6,896 nucleotides of DNA, from the NCBI GenBank assembly GCA_963976395.1, contig CAXBLG010000117.1, forward strand, positions 1 through 6,896, in the 5' to 3' direction. The notes below the pieces were generated by a model. The model saw only the letters and a list, made by a program, of their open reading frames with translations, did not search any database and was not told the DNA's origin. The DNA is from UBA11612 sp963976395. GTDB lineage: Bacteria > Pseudomonadota > Alphaproteobacteria > Rhodospirillales > Rhodospirillaceae. Every line of letters starts with the position of its first letter. Within the stretch, counting starts at the first letter, position 1. Both the position numbers and the translations under genes were made by a program. Below, piece after piece: positions 1-5,596 of this stretch.

Positions 1-14
1 CTTTGGTCCAAGAG

Positions 15-90
15 TGGCGTCCCCACGGGGATTCGAACCCCGGTTGCCGCCGTGAAAGGGCGGTGTCCTAGGCCTCTAGACGATGGGGAC
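15..90 (-). tRNA. tRNA-Glu (anticodon UUC)
   Basis: Read on the minus strand this is a complete 76-base cloverleaf. The 7-bp acceptor stem pairs GTCCCCA (84-90) with TGGGGAC (19-25), followed by discriminator G (18) and an encoded CCA (15-17). The T arm carries GGTTCGAATCC. The anticodon stem pairs CCGCC with GGCGG around the loop CTTTCAC, whose central triplet TTC (54-56 on the plus strand) reads glutamate codons GAA/GAG. Besides translation, tRNA-Glu also feeds tetrapyrrole synthesis through glutamyl-tRNA reductase in alphaproteobacteria that use the C5 route. No mismatch is visible in the main stems, so it should be functional. The 14 bases beyond the CCA run to the window edge, so its terminator is not visible. 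Confidence 0.97.
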
Positions 91-120
91 GTAAAGGCCG
101 GCTAGGCGCGGAAGCACCGG

Positions 121-149
121 GTGATAACGGGTAGCGCCACATAAATCAA
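121..149 (-). promoter_or_regulatory. Candidate sigma-70-type promoter of tRNA-Glu
   Basis: On the minus strand, TTGATT (144-149) and TATCAC (121-126) are separated by exactly 17 bases and lie about 30 bases upstream of the tRNA 5' end. The -35 box is close to consensus and the -10 box is weaker. Position and spacing support the call; no experimental start site is known. Confidence 0.45.
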
Positions 150-219
150 GCCTCTGACGCACGGGCCCATAGAGAGGGCGAAGGACCAGGACTCTCAGGC
201 GACTTTCAACAGTCCAGGC

Positions 220-247
220 TTGCACCATGGCGGAAAAGCGCGATACA
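220..247 (+). promoter_or_regulatory. Weak candidate promoter for the GNAT gene
   Basis: TTGCAC (220-225) and GATACA (242-247) are 16 bases apart and lie 63 bases before the ATG at 311. The boxes match consensus only partly. The 220-base gap between the tRNA and this gene (91-310) shows no other feature I can support apart from the tRNA promoter on the opposite strand. Confidence 0.25.
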
Positions 248-310
248 TCACAACGGTGCTAGCAAACAAGAGGGCACTTGATTCGTTATGACCTTTTTCT
301 TCGGTAAACC

Positions 311-907
311 ATGAGCGCGGCATCTACAAAAACACCCTCCGGCCCAGTAAAGGTGCGGGTACGCTTGGCCATCGAGGCAGACATGCCGGCCATTCAGGAG
401 ATTTATGCCCACTACGTGCGTTCCACCACGGCCTCCTTCGAGGAGGAGCCACCGACCGTCGCCGAAATGACGGCCCGCTGGCAGCGCATCCAGGCCCGTG
501 GGTTGCCCTATCTCGTCGCGACCAAGGGCAAACGTATCGTCGGTTATGCCTATTCCGGCCCCTTTCGGGAACGCTCGGGCTATCGCTACACGATTGAGGA
601 TTCGGTTTACGTGATCCCCGATTACCTGGGCCGCAATGTCGGCAATGCTCTTTTGTCCGAACTCATTGAGCGCTGCACAGATCTTGGATTCAGACAGATG
701 ATTGCCGTTATCGGCGACAGCACCAATGCCGCCTCCCTCGCCCTCCACAGCCGCCATGGCTTCTTTGTGGTCGGCGCCTTGAGTTCCACCTGTTTCAAAT
801 TTGGCCGCTGGGTGGACGCCGTGCTCATGCAGCGTATCCTTGGCGACGGCGACACATCCTCACCACCCAAAGTTCCCGGCAAGCGCAAACGTAAAAAAGT
901 GAGTTGA
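311..907 (+). CDS. GNAT N-acetyltransferase, phosphinothricin/methionine-sulfoximine acetyltransferase-like
   Basis: This 198-residue cytoplasmic protein is predicted to transfer acetyl from acetyl-CoA to the amino group of a small amino-acid-like substrate. The family includes Pat/Bar and YncA/MnaT-type enzymes acting on phosphinothricin, methionine sulfoximine or methionine sulfone. Family landmarks run in order: an N-terminal RLAIEADMPAIQEIYAHYV block (18-36), ASFEEEPPT (41-49), GLPYLVA (64-70), GYAY (78-81), IEDSVYV (95-101), GFRQMIAVIGDSTNAAS (126-142), and HGFFVVG followed by FKFGRWVD (162-169). Two things are odd. The acetyl-CoA motif A, normally Q/R-x-x-G-x-G/A, reads L-G-R-N-V-G (106-111), so the first two signature positions are changed. 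The last ~20 residues form a Pro/Ser then Lys/Arg-rich tail (KRKRKK) outside the usual domain. No clear Shine-Dalgarno precedes ATG 311. A GTG at codon 15 would still keep the domain, so the exact start is uncertain. The true substrate cannot be read from sequence. Confidence 0.88.
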   Translation: MSAASTKTPSGPVKVRVRLAIEADMPAIQEIYAHYVRSTTASFEEEPPTVAEMTARWQRIQARGLPYLVATKGKRIVGYAYSGPFRERSGYRYTIEDSVYVIPDYLGRNVGNALLSELIERCTDLGFRQMIAVIGDSTNAASLALHSRHGFFVVGALSSTCFKFGRWVDAVLMQRILGDGDTSSPPKVPGKRKRKKVS

Positions 908-916
908 GAGTACAAA

Positions 917-942
917 AAAACGGGCCCAATTGGGCCCGTTTT
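917..942. terminator. Bidirectional rho-independent terminator
   Basis: A perfect 26-bp palindrome centred at 929/930. The GC core CGGGCCCAA (921-929) pairs with TTGGGCCCG (930-938), flanked by a run of A (914-920) on the left and T (939-942) on the right. Read in either direction it gives a GC-rich hairpin followed by a U tract. It lies 10 bases after the GNAT stop on the plus strand and 32 bases past the stop of the convergent exported-protein gene, so one element probably ends both transcripts. Confidence 0.88.
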
Positions 943-973
943 CACATCTCGAAGCCGCAAAGCCCCGAATTGA

Positions 974-1618
974 CTACTCCAACTTAACAGCCTTTGCCAC
1001 CAAAGCGGCTAAGTCCATGAAGGCCATATCACGGTTATTGGCACAGTTTTTCTCGATCGCGCCGGTCAGAGCCCCCTTATTTTCAATCGGGATTTCCATG
1101 TCAGGCGAACTCACATTTTTATAGCCCTGGATAAAGGCAAAAGCCCACAAGTCGGCAAGATCTGCTTTGTTTGCACCGGCGGCAGAACCGCCTTTGGCGT
1201 CAACATGGTTGCCACAGGTATAACCAGCCGGTGTGAATTCCATGGTCGGCGCCGAGGGAACTTTATGAGTGTCGGCGGTCAATGCCTGCATCGAAATAGA
1301 CAGCAATGAGTTTTGCGGAAATTCGCGGCAGGTCTGCAAAGCTAGGTTAGAAATCATATCGCGGTCACCCGCGTCGTCGGACATCTCAAGATTTCCACTG
1401 GCATTATAAAACCCAGCCATGTAGCCGAGAATCCATAAGTGGCCCAGTTGCGACTGTATTCTGCCTGAGGAGTTCTCACCAAGACCGTTGGTGTACTCCA
1501 GACAAGTAAACCTAGCGCCGTCAAATTCGCCCTGTCCTTGAGCATTTGCTGTTTGCGCGCCGGTCGCCAGCATAAACACAGCAAGCGTGGCACAAGCAGC
1601 GTTTCGAATCACAGACAT
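974..1618 (-). CDS. Exported protein with two tandem HdeA/HdeB-like modules
   Basis: A 214-residue protein with a clear Sec signal peptide: basic start MSVIR, hydrophobic core about 7-20, and an A-N-A cleavage site after residue 26. The mature periplasmic part is an internal duplication. Module 1 has Cys39 (FTCLEY), then LWILGYMAG (61-69), then Cys97. Module 2 has Cys135 (YTCGNH), then LWAFAFIQG (157-165), then Cys192. The Cys-Cys distances (58 and 57) and Trp-Cys distances (35 and 34) are nearly identical, so each module probably has one disulfide. The layout resembles the small acid-stress chaperones HdeA/HdeB, which are single-module proteins; this is a fold-level inference, not a proven function. 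ATG 1618 is preceded by GGGGGA (1627-1632) at 8 bases, which supports this start. The gene stands alone, convergent with the GNAT gene and 181 bases downstream of recJ. Confidence 0.75.
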   Translation of the reverse strand: MSVIRNAACATLAVFMLATGAQTANAQGQGEFDGARFTCLEYTNGLGENSSGRIQSQLGHLWILGYMAGFYNASGNLEMSDDAGDRDMISNLALQTCREFPQNSLLSISMQALTADTHKVPSAPTMEFTPAGYTCGNHVDAKGGSAAGANKADLADLWAFAFIQGYKNVSSPDMEIPIENKGALTGAIEKNCANNRDMAFMDLAALVAKAVKLE

Positions 1619-1691
1619 ACTAAATTTCCCCCGGAAAATTGAGACTTATTTGTAAATGATGGATCGCAGCCAAACAGCCGCATAGTTCATT

Positions 1692-1700
1692 ATTGTAACA
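1692..1700 (-). promoter_or_regulatory. Candidate extended -10 promoter for the exported protein gene
   Basis: On the minus strand TGTTACAAT forms a TG-n-TACAAT extended -10 element, 73 bases upstream of ATG 1618. There is no recognisable -35 box at 16-18 bases, which fits an extended -10 promoter. The rest of the 181-base gap to recJ (1619-1799) shows no convincing terminator for recJ. Confidence 0.35.
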
Positions 1701-1799
1701 CCGTGACATGCTTCCCCTGGCGGCGTCAACCTGAGGCAACAATCGTTTTTTCTCATACAGCTCATAGTGTTACGACCCAGCATTAAAGCTAGCGCCGCG

Positions 1800-3593
1800 T
1801 CATTGGGCATGCGCAGCATCGTCAATTACAAGCTGCGCCCCCTGTCTGCCTTGCCAGTTATCCGCGCGAATTATTCCGGCAACATGCATGCGGCGGCCAG
1901 CCGCCGTCAAAAGCGCATGACCCAACTCAGAATCCGCGCTGTTGAAGGCAATCGCTTTAACATGCCCACCGCTGCGGCCTGACAAGAAGCAGCGCACATG
2001 CCCCGAACCAACCACATCGGCCTTGCCGACTTTTACGTCTACTACGGCAAAGCGAGGTTCATCATTGCCCGCACCAAACGGGGCTACACAATCAAGTTCG
2101 GCAATGAGATCGGGGGTAACAGCGGACGCTGCCAGCGCGCCATCAAGACTCAGTTGTGGCGCTAAAGTTTCACCTTGCAACTGCCGTCGCACCTCATCTT
2201 GCATGAAGGCGGCAAACGCCGGCAGACGCTGTTCCTCAACCGTGAAACCAGCGGCCATCGCATGGCCACCTCCGGCAAACAAGTGGCCCGCATCCCGCGC
2301 CGAGAGAACCGCACGGCCCAAATCAACCCCCGCAACCGAACGTCCCGACCCTTTTGCCATCCCCCCATCGAGGGCGACAACACATGCGGGCCGGTCGTAG
2401 CGCTCTTTCAGACGGCCAGCGACAATGCCAATAACACCGGGATGCCAGTCTTTACCCATCACGAAGACGAGTGGGTCGTCAGGTTGAGTGTTCGTTTCTG
2501 CTTGCTCAATCGCATCACGCAGTACAGCCGCTTCAATGTCTTTTCGAGCCGCATTAAATTCGTCGAGTTTCATGGCCAAGGCCGCAGCCTCATCGACATC
2601 GTCGGTAGAGAGCAAACGCGTACCGATGTCAGCTTGGCCAACCCGCCCCCCCGCGTTCACCCGAGGGCCCAACAGGTATCCCAAATGAAACGCCGTAATA
2701 CGACTATCGACCCGCGCTACACGGCTAAGAGCCGTTAAACCTGCATTTCCTCCTCGCGCAAGGATTTGCAGACCTTGCGTGACAAAGGCGCGATTTAGTC
2801 CCTTAAGTGGAACAACGTCGCAGACCGTGCCAAGAGCCACCAGATCGAGCCATAGGCGCAGATCAGGCTCAGCAATAGCTTTGTCCGCATACCATCCCGC
2901 ATCACGCAAAGCCCGGTTAATGGCCACAACCAGCAAGAATGCGACACCAACCGCCGCGAGGTGCCCCTGACCGCTGCTATCGTCTAGTCGGTTAGGGTTA
3001 ACCACCGCCGCAGCGGCGGGCATTTCAGGTTCGGCCTTGTGATGGTCCACGACGACCACATCCAGCCCCACATCTTGCGCCGCTTTCAGGGCTTCAAAAG
3101 CAACAATACCGCAATCCACCGTGATAATGACTTTGCTGCCTTCCGCCTGTAGCCCGCGCAGCGCGGATGCATTGGGACCGTACCCTTCGGCCCGGCGGTC
3201 GGGGATATAAACGCCGGCCTCAACGCCAACGGCGCGAAAAAACCGTTTCAATAGGGCTGAGGACGTGGCCCCGTCCACGTCATAGTCGCCAAATATCGTG
3301 ATTTTTTCGCCCGATTGGACTGCCGCAACAAGACGCGCTACGGCCTTGTCCATATCCGTCAGAGTACTCGGGTCCGGCATTGAGGCCCTTAGGGTCGGCC
3401 GCAAAAAAGTGGAAGCCCCTGACGCGTTAATGCCGCGCGCCGCCAAAACGCGGGCAACTGCATCAGATGTGCGCGTATCGCGGACCAGAGCCGCGACTTC
3501 GGTTTCATCAACAGTCCGCAGTTCCCAGCGCCGACCAAGCACCGACCTCGCAACGCCGAGGAATACGCTATTTTCTAGAGGCACTGAGGCCAT
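1800..3593 (-). CDS. recJ: Single-stranded-DNA-specific 5'-3' exonuclease RecJ
   Basis: A 597-residue cytoplasmic DHH-superfamily nuclease. RecJ degrades single-stranded DNA 5' to 3' in the RecF recombination pathway, in mismatch repair excision and in rescue of stalled forks. All core motifs are present: GDYDVDG (102-108), VDCG (159-162), VVDHH (181-185) and GTVCDVVPL (255-263), which supply the metal-binding Asp/His cluster. Then come LGPRVNAGGRVG (308-319), the DHHA1 region with SGRS (416-419) and GGGHAMAAG (441-449), and a C-terminal OB-like domain from about 480. The length is normal for the family and I see no disruption. The N-terminal FLGVARSVLGRRW (11-23) matches the usual alphaproteobacterial start region, which supports ATG 3593. 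No Shine-Dalgarno precedes this start; the 11 bases between the glpX stop and ATG are pyrimidine-rich (ACCTCCGCCCT), so translation probably depends on ribosomes finishing glpX. Confidence 0.97.
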   Translation of the reverse strand: MASVPLENSVFLGVARSVLGRRWELRTVDETEVAALVRDTRTSDAVARVLAARGINASGASTFLRPTLRASMPDPSTLTDMDKAVARLVAAVQSGEKITIFGDYDVDGATSSALLKRFFRAVGVEAGVYIPDRRAEGYGPNASALRGLQAEGSKVIITVDCGIVAFEALKAAQDVGLDVVVVDHHKAEPEMPAAAAVVNPNRLDDSSGQGHLAAVGVAFLLVVAINRALRDAGWYADKAIAEPDLRLWLDLVALGTVCDVVPLKGLNRAFVTQGLQILARGGNAGLTALSRVARVDSRITAFHLGYLLGPRVNAGGRVGQADIGTRLLSTDDVDEAAALAMKLDEFNAARKDIEAAVLRDAIEQAETNTQPDDPLVFVMGKDWHPGVIGIVAGRLKERYDRPACVVALDGGMAKGSGRSVAGVDLGRAVLSARDAGHLFAGGGHAMAAGFTVEEQRLPAFAAFMQDEVRRQLQGETLAPQLSLDGALAASAVTPDLIAELDCVAPFGAGNDEPRFAVVDVKVGKADVVGSGHVRCFLSGRSGGHVKAIAFNSADSELGHALLTAAGRRMHVAGIIRADNWQGRQGAQLVIDDAAHAQ

Positions 3594-3604
3594 AGGGCGG
3601 AGGT

Positions 3605-4594
3605 CTATTCGTGGTCATTCTCAAAGCTGTGATGAGCTTCAACATAACGCACTGTTCCGGACTTAGAACGCATGATCATTGAGTGTGTGATTGCACCGCT
3701 ATGAAAACGCCGCACGCCCTGCAGCATGGCTCCGCTGGTCACGCCCGTAGCGGCAAACATGACATTGCCTCGTGCCAGATCCAGCAACTCGTACTTACGA
3801 TTCAGGTCATCGATGCCCCATTTGCGGGCGCGCGCGATTTCATCGTCATTCCGGAACAAAAGACGCCCTTGCATCTGACCGCCGATACACCGAAGAGCTG
3901 CAGCGGCCAACACGCCCTCAGGCGCCCCGCCCGAGCCCATATACACCGTAACCCCTGATTCTTCCTGTGCAGTTGCGATCACCCCGGAAACATCTCCGTC
4001 AGTAATCAGCATGATTCTCGCGCCTGCGGCACGAACTTTGGAAATAAGATCACCATGTCGGGGCCGGTCAAGAATGCAAACAACCAAGTCTTCCACATCA
4101 CACTCTTTGGCTTTCGCCAGATTCTTCAAGTTATCCTCGGGAGAATTATCTAAATCGACAACGCCTTTGGGCACGTCAGGCCCTACAGCTATCTTGTCCA
4201 TATAAACGTCCGGGGCATTCAGAAAATTTCCAGACTCGGCCATGGCAATTACGGCCAGCGCATTAGCGCCACCTTTAGCGGTGATGGTGGTCCCTTCCAG
4301 CGGGTCCAGCGCGATATCTACTTTCGGTCCCTCGCCTGAGCCCACCTTTTCACCGATGTACAGCATGGGCGCTTCATCGCGCTCACCCTCGCCGATGACC
4401 ACCGTTCCATCGATATTGAGGCTATTGAGCGCCTTGCGCATTGCATCTACCGCAGCCTGGTCCGCGGCTTTTTCGTCGCCGCGACCCATGAGACGAGAGG
4501 CCGAAAGCGCCGCTGCCTCCGTGACGCGAACCGCTTCCAGCGCTAAATTGCGCTCTAAAACATTGGCAAAAGAACTATCGAGTTGCAGGGACAT
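3605..4594 (-). CDS. glpX: Class II fructose-1,6-bisphosphatase GlpX
   Basis: A 329-residue cytoplasmic enzyme that hydrolyses fructose 1,6-bisphosphate to fructose 6-phosphate in gluconeogenesis; some relatives also act on sedoheptulose 1,7-bisphosphate. The GlpX signature is complete: GRGDEKAAD (37-45), GEGERDEAPMLYIGE (68-82), DPLEGTT (97-103), RPRHGDL (177-183), TDGDVSG (198-204) and GGAPEGV (222-228). By alignment from memory with E. coli GlpX, the metal and catalytic ligands correspond to Asp45, Glu69, Asp97, Glu100 and Glu226, all conserved. The length is normal. ATG 4594 is preceded by GAGG (4604-4607) at 9 bases. recJ follows 11 bases downstream and is probably co-transcribed. Upstream, the expected neighbour hom is separated by about 1 kb of inserted sequence with an opposing gene, so glpX probably has its own promoter. 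Confidence 0.97.
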   Translation of the reverse strand: MSLQLDSSFANVLERNLALEAVRVTEAAALSASRLMGRGDEKAADQAAVDAMRKALNSLNIDGTVVIGEGERDEAPMLYIGEKVGSGEGPKVDIALDPLEGTTITAKGGANALAVIAMAESGNFLNAPDVYMDKIAVGPDVPKGVVDLDNSPEDNLKNLAKAKECDVEDLVVCILDRPRHGDLISKVRAAGARIMLITDGDVSGVIATAQEESGVTVYMGSGGAPEGVLAAAALRCIGGQMQGRLLFRNDDEIARARKWGIDDLNRKYELLDLARGNVMFAATGVTSGAMLQGVRRFHSGAITHSMIMRSKSGTVRYVEAHHSFENDHE

Positions 4595-4643
4595 GTAATG
4601 AGGCCTCGTGATTTTAGGTTAGGCGGTACTGAATGTTCGGCGG

Positions 4644-4672
4644 ATATTGAAGCGCGGGGTCGGTGATGGCAA
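4644..4672 (-). promoter_or_regulatory. Candidate promoter for glpX-recJ
   Basis: On the minus strand TTGCCA (4667-4672, five of six matches to the -35 consensus) and CAATAT (4644-4649, weaker) are separated by exactly 17 bases. A start near 4637 would leave a leader of about 43 bases before glpX. A local promoter is expected here because the block 4708-5596 separates glpX from hom. Confidence 0.4.
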
Positions 4673-4687
4673 CCGGCAAAGTCGCAG

Positions 4688-4720
4688 CCGGGAAATCTGC
4701 GGAATCCCTAGATTTCCCGG
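4688..4720. repeat. 11-bp perfect inverted repeat (hairpin) upstream of glpX
   Basis: CCGGGAAATCT (4688-4698) and AGATTTCCCGG (4710-4720) are exact reverse complements around an 11-base loop. It overlaps the final TAG of the decayed oxidoreductase fragment and lies just upstream of the candidate glpX promoter. There is no T-run on either side, so it is not a classical intrinsic terminator. It could be the old gene's 3' processing or rho-assisted termination hairpin, or a protein-binding dyad. Confidence 0.6.
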
Positions 4721-4980
4721 GCAATTTGGGCCGCATCTGAGAAGGCCTTGTTGAGATACCCCACACCACTGCAATCACCAACCGAATATACACGAAAACC
4801 CGAGGCCGAAGGGTTCTCCACAAGCGATGACTCTTCCTGTGCTCCTTAGGCAAAAATCACGGAATCAGCAGACAAAGCGCGGGTTTGACCATAGGCGTTG
4901 ACGTAAGTCACCGATTTGTCACCAATGTAAATGTCACGAACGCCCGACAACAGCGCAACTTCCGGTTCGGCGAGATTCAT
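4708..4980 (-). pseudogene. C-terminal remnant of a 2,4-dienoyl-CoA reductase/OYE-type flavin oxidoreductase
   Basis: Translating the minus strand from 4980 to the TAG at 4708-4710 gives about 90 codons in one frame, broken by a single TAA at 4846-4848. Before the stop it reads GVRDIYIGDKSVTYVN, then RALSADSVIFA; after it come G-A-Q-E and then FRVYSVGDCSGVGYLNKAFSDAAQ with the end IAREI. This is the C-terminal FAD/NAD(P)-binding end of two-domain flavoenzymes such as FadH-type 2,4-dienoyl-CoA reductase and related NADH:flavin oxidoreductases. There an 'ADSV-hydrophobic-ALG' strand precedes a 'V-Y-x-x-GDC' FAD-contact motif and an alanine-rich terminal helix ending in ARxI. The stop falls where the family has Leu in A-L-G, so TTA to TAA is a likely single-base nonsense change. 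The TIM-barrel, the [4Fe-4S] cysteines and the N-terminal part of the FAD domain are absent: homology fades near 4980, 79 bases before the SnoaL-like gene. Other pyridine-nucleotide flavoproteins sharing this C-terminus cannot be excluded. Confidence 0.72.
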
Positions 4981-5048
4981 GGACACCCGCCTGCGCCGCC
5001 CGGCATGGACATGTTCGTACCGAAAATTGACGAAGCCTCAAATGAATT

Positions 5049-5053
5049 AAGGA
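5049..5053 (+). promoter_or_regulatory. Ribosome binding site of the SnoaL-like gene
   Basis: AAGGA six bases before the ATG at 5060, the best Shine-Dalgarno match seen in this window. It fixes the start of the SnoaL-like gene and argues that the gene is translated. Confidence 0.7.
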
Positions 5054-5059
5054 AAACAC

Positions 5060-5596
5060 ATGCCCTACCCCCGCAGTGAAGTAGAGGACTCAATCCGTCG
5101 TCTCGCCGAAGCCTTCAAGGAATGCGAACGTCGCAAGTCCTGGTCTTGGCTGGCTGATGAATTTTACCATGAAGATTGTGTGTACACCTGCCCATATGCC
5201 GGAGCGATGCTGGTGGTCGCCAACGGACGCGAGGAAATCAGGACCACGCATTACGGCCGCGACATGGATGTCGGCTCAGGTTGGCAGGGATGGAGTTTTC
5301 CGATCATCGATTACGCCGTCAATGGAGACCAGATCATAAGCCATTGGCTCAATCGGGGACCCGGCAAACGCCCGGACGGCACCCATTACGAAACCCACGG
5401 CGTATCATTCATCACATACGGCGGTGAAGGAAAGTTCTCACGTCAGGTGGATTTATTCGATGTCGCCCATCAGATGAAGTTGTGCGACGAACTTGAAGAC
5501 GCTGGTCTTCTCTCGTCAAAACTCAAAGAAGAATGGGTTGTCCCTATGAAGAGGCGGTTGGTGGCAATGCTTGAGCACAATTTGCCGCAAGCCTAG
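5060..5596 (+). CDS. SnoaL/NTF2-like family protein
   Basis: A 178-residue soluble protein with no signal peptide or membrane segment. The N-terminal helices (about 6-35) lead into EDCVYTCPYAG (38-48), NGREEI (55-60) and then a strand-rich core: GWQGWSFPIIDYAVNGDQIISHW (about 74-96), NRGPGKRPDGTHYETHG (98-114) and FSRQVDLFD (126-134). The end is helical with HQMKLCDELEDAGLL and KEEWVVPMKRRL (about 137-167). This is the cone-shaped alpha+beta barrel pattern of the SnoaL/NTF2 superfamily, which includes polyketide cyclases, ketosteroid isomerase-like enzymes and the bile acid dehydratase BaiE. His/Asp/Tyr residues lining the core would be catalytic candidates, but no reaction can be assigned. 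The gene runs opposite to all its neighbours, sits where hom and glpX would normally be adjacent, and its TAG overlaps the hom stop. I see no promoter or terminator I can defend for it. Confidence 0.75.
   Translation: MPYPRSEVEDSIRRLAEAFKECERRKSWSWLADEFYHEDCVYTCPYAGAMLVVANGREEIRTTHYGRDMDVGSGWQGWSFPIIDYAVNGDQIISHWLNRGPGKRPDGTHYETHGVSFITYGGEGKFSRQVDLFDVAHQMKLCDELEDAGLLSSKLKEEWVVPMKRRLVAMLEHNLPQA

Noticed and set aside
248..757. 169-codon minus-strand open frame opposite the GNAT gene
   Set aside because: It lies antisense to a strongly conserved acetyltransferase and shows no family features; long antisense frames are common in GC-rich coding DNA.
1752..1766. Direct repeat CTCATA in the recJ-exported protein gap
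   Set aside because: Only two six-base copies, no symmetry, no link to promoter boxes; expected by chance.
1891..1906. Short GC-rich inverted repeat CGGCGGC/GCCGCCG near the 3' end of recJ
   Set aside because: The two-base loop cannot form a normal hairpin and it lies in codons for a conserved-length C-terminus; likely chance in GC-rich coding sequence.
4614..4853. Open frame of 79 codons on the minus strand beside glpX
   Set aside because: Its translation is low-complexity and Arg/Pro-rich. It is out of frame with the recognisable flavoenzyme remnant that covers the same bases, so it is a shadow of the pseudogene.
4983..5059. Minus-strand frame reading FEASSIFGTNMSMPGG before a stop
   Set aside because: It looks protein-like and could be another gene remnant, but I cannot match it to a family. 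It is out of frame with the 4708-4980 fragment and runs antisense into the SnoaL-like gene, so it is too weak to annotate.
4885..5079. 64-codon plus-strand open frame overlapping the start of the SnoaL-like gene
   Set aside because: It has no Shine-Dalgarno, no recognisable domain, and overlaps the antisense of the flavoenzyme remnant and the first codons of a better-supported gene.
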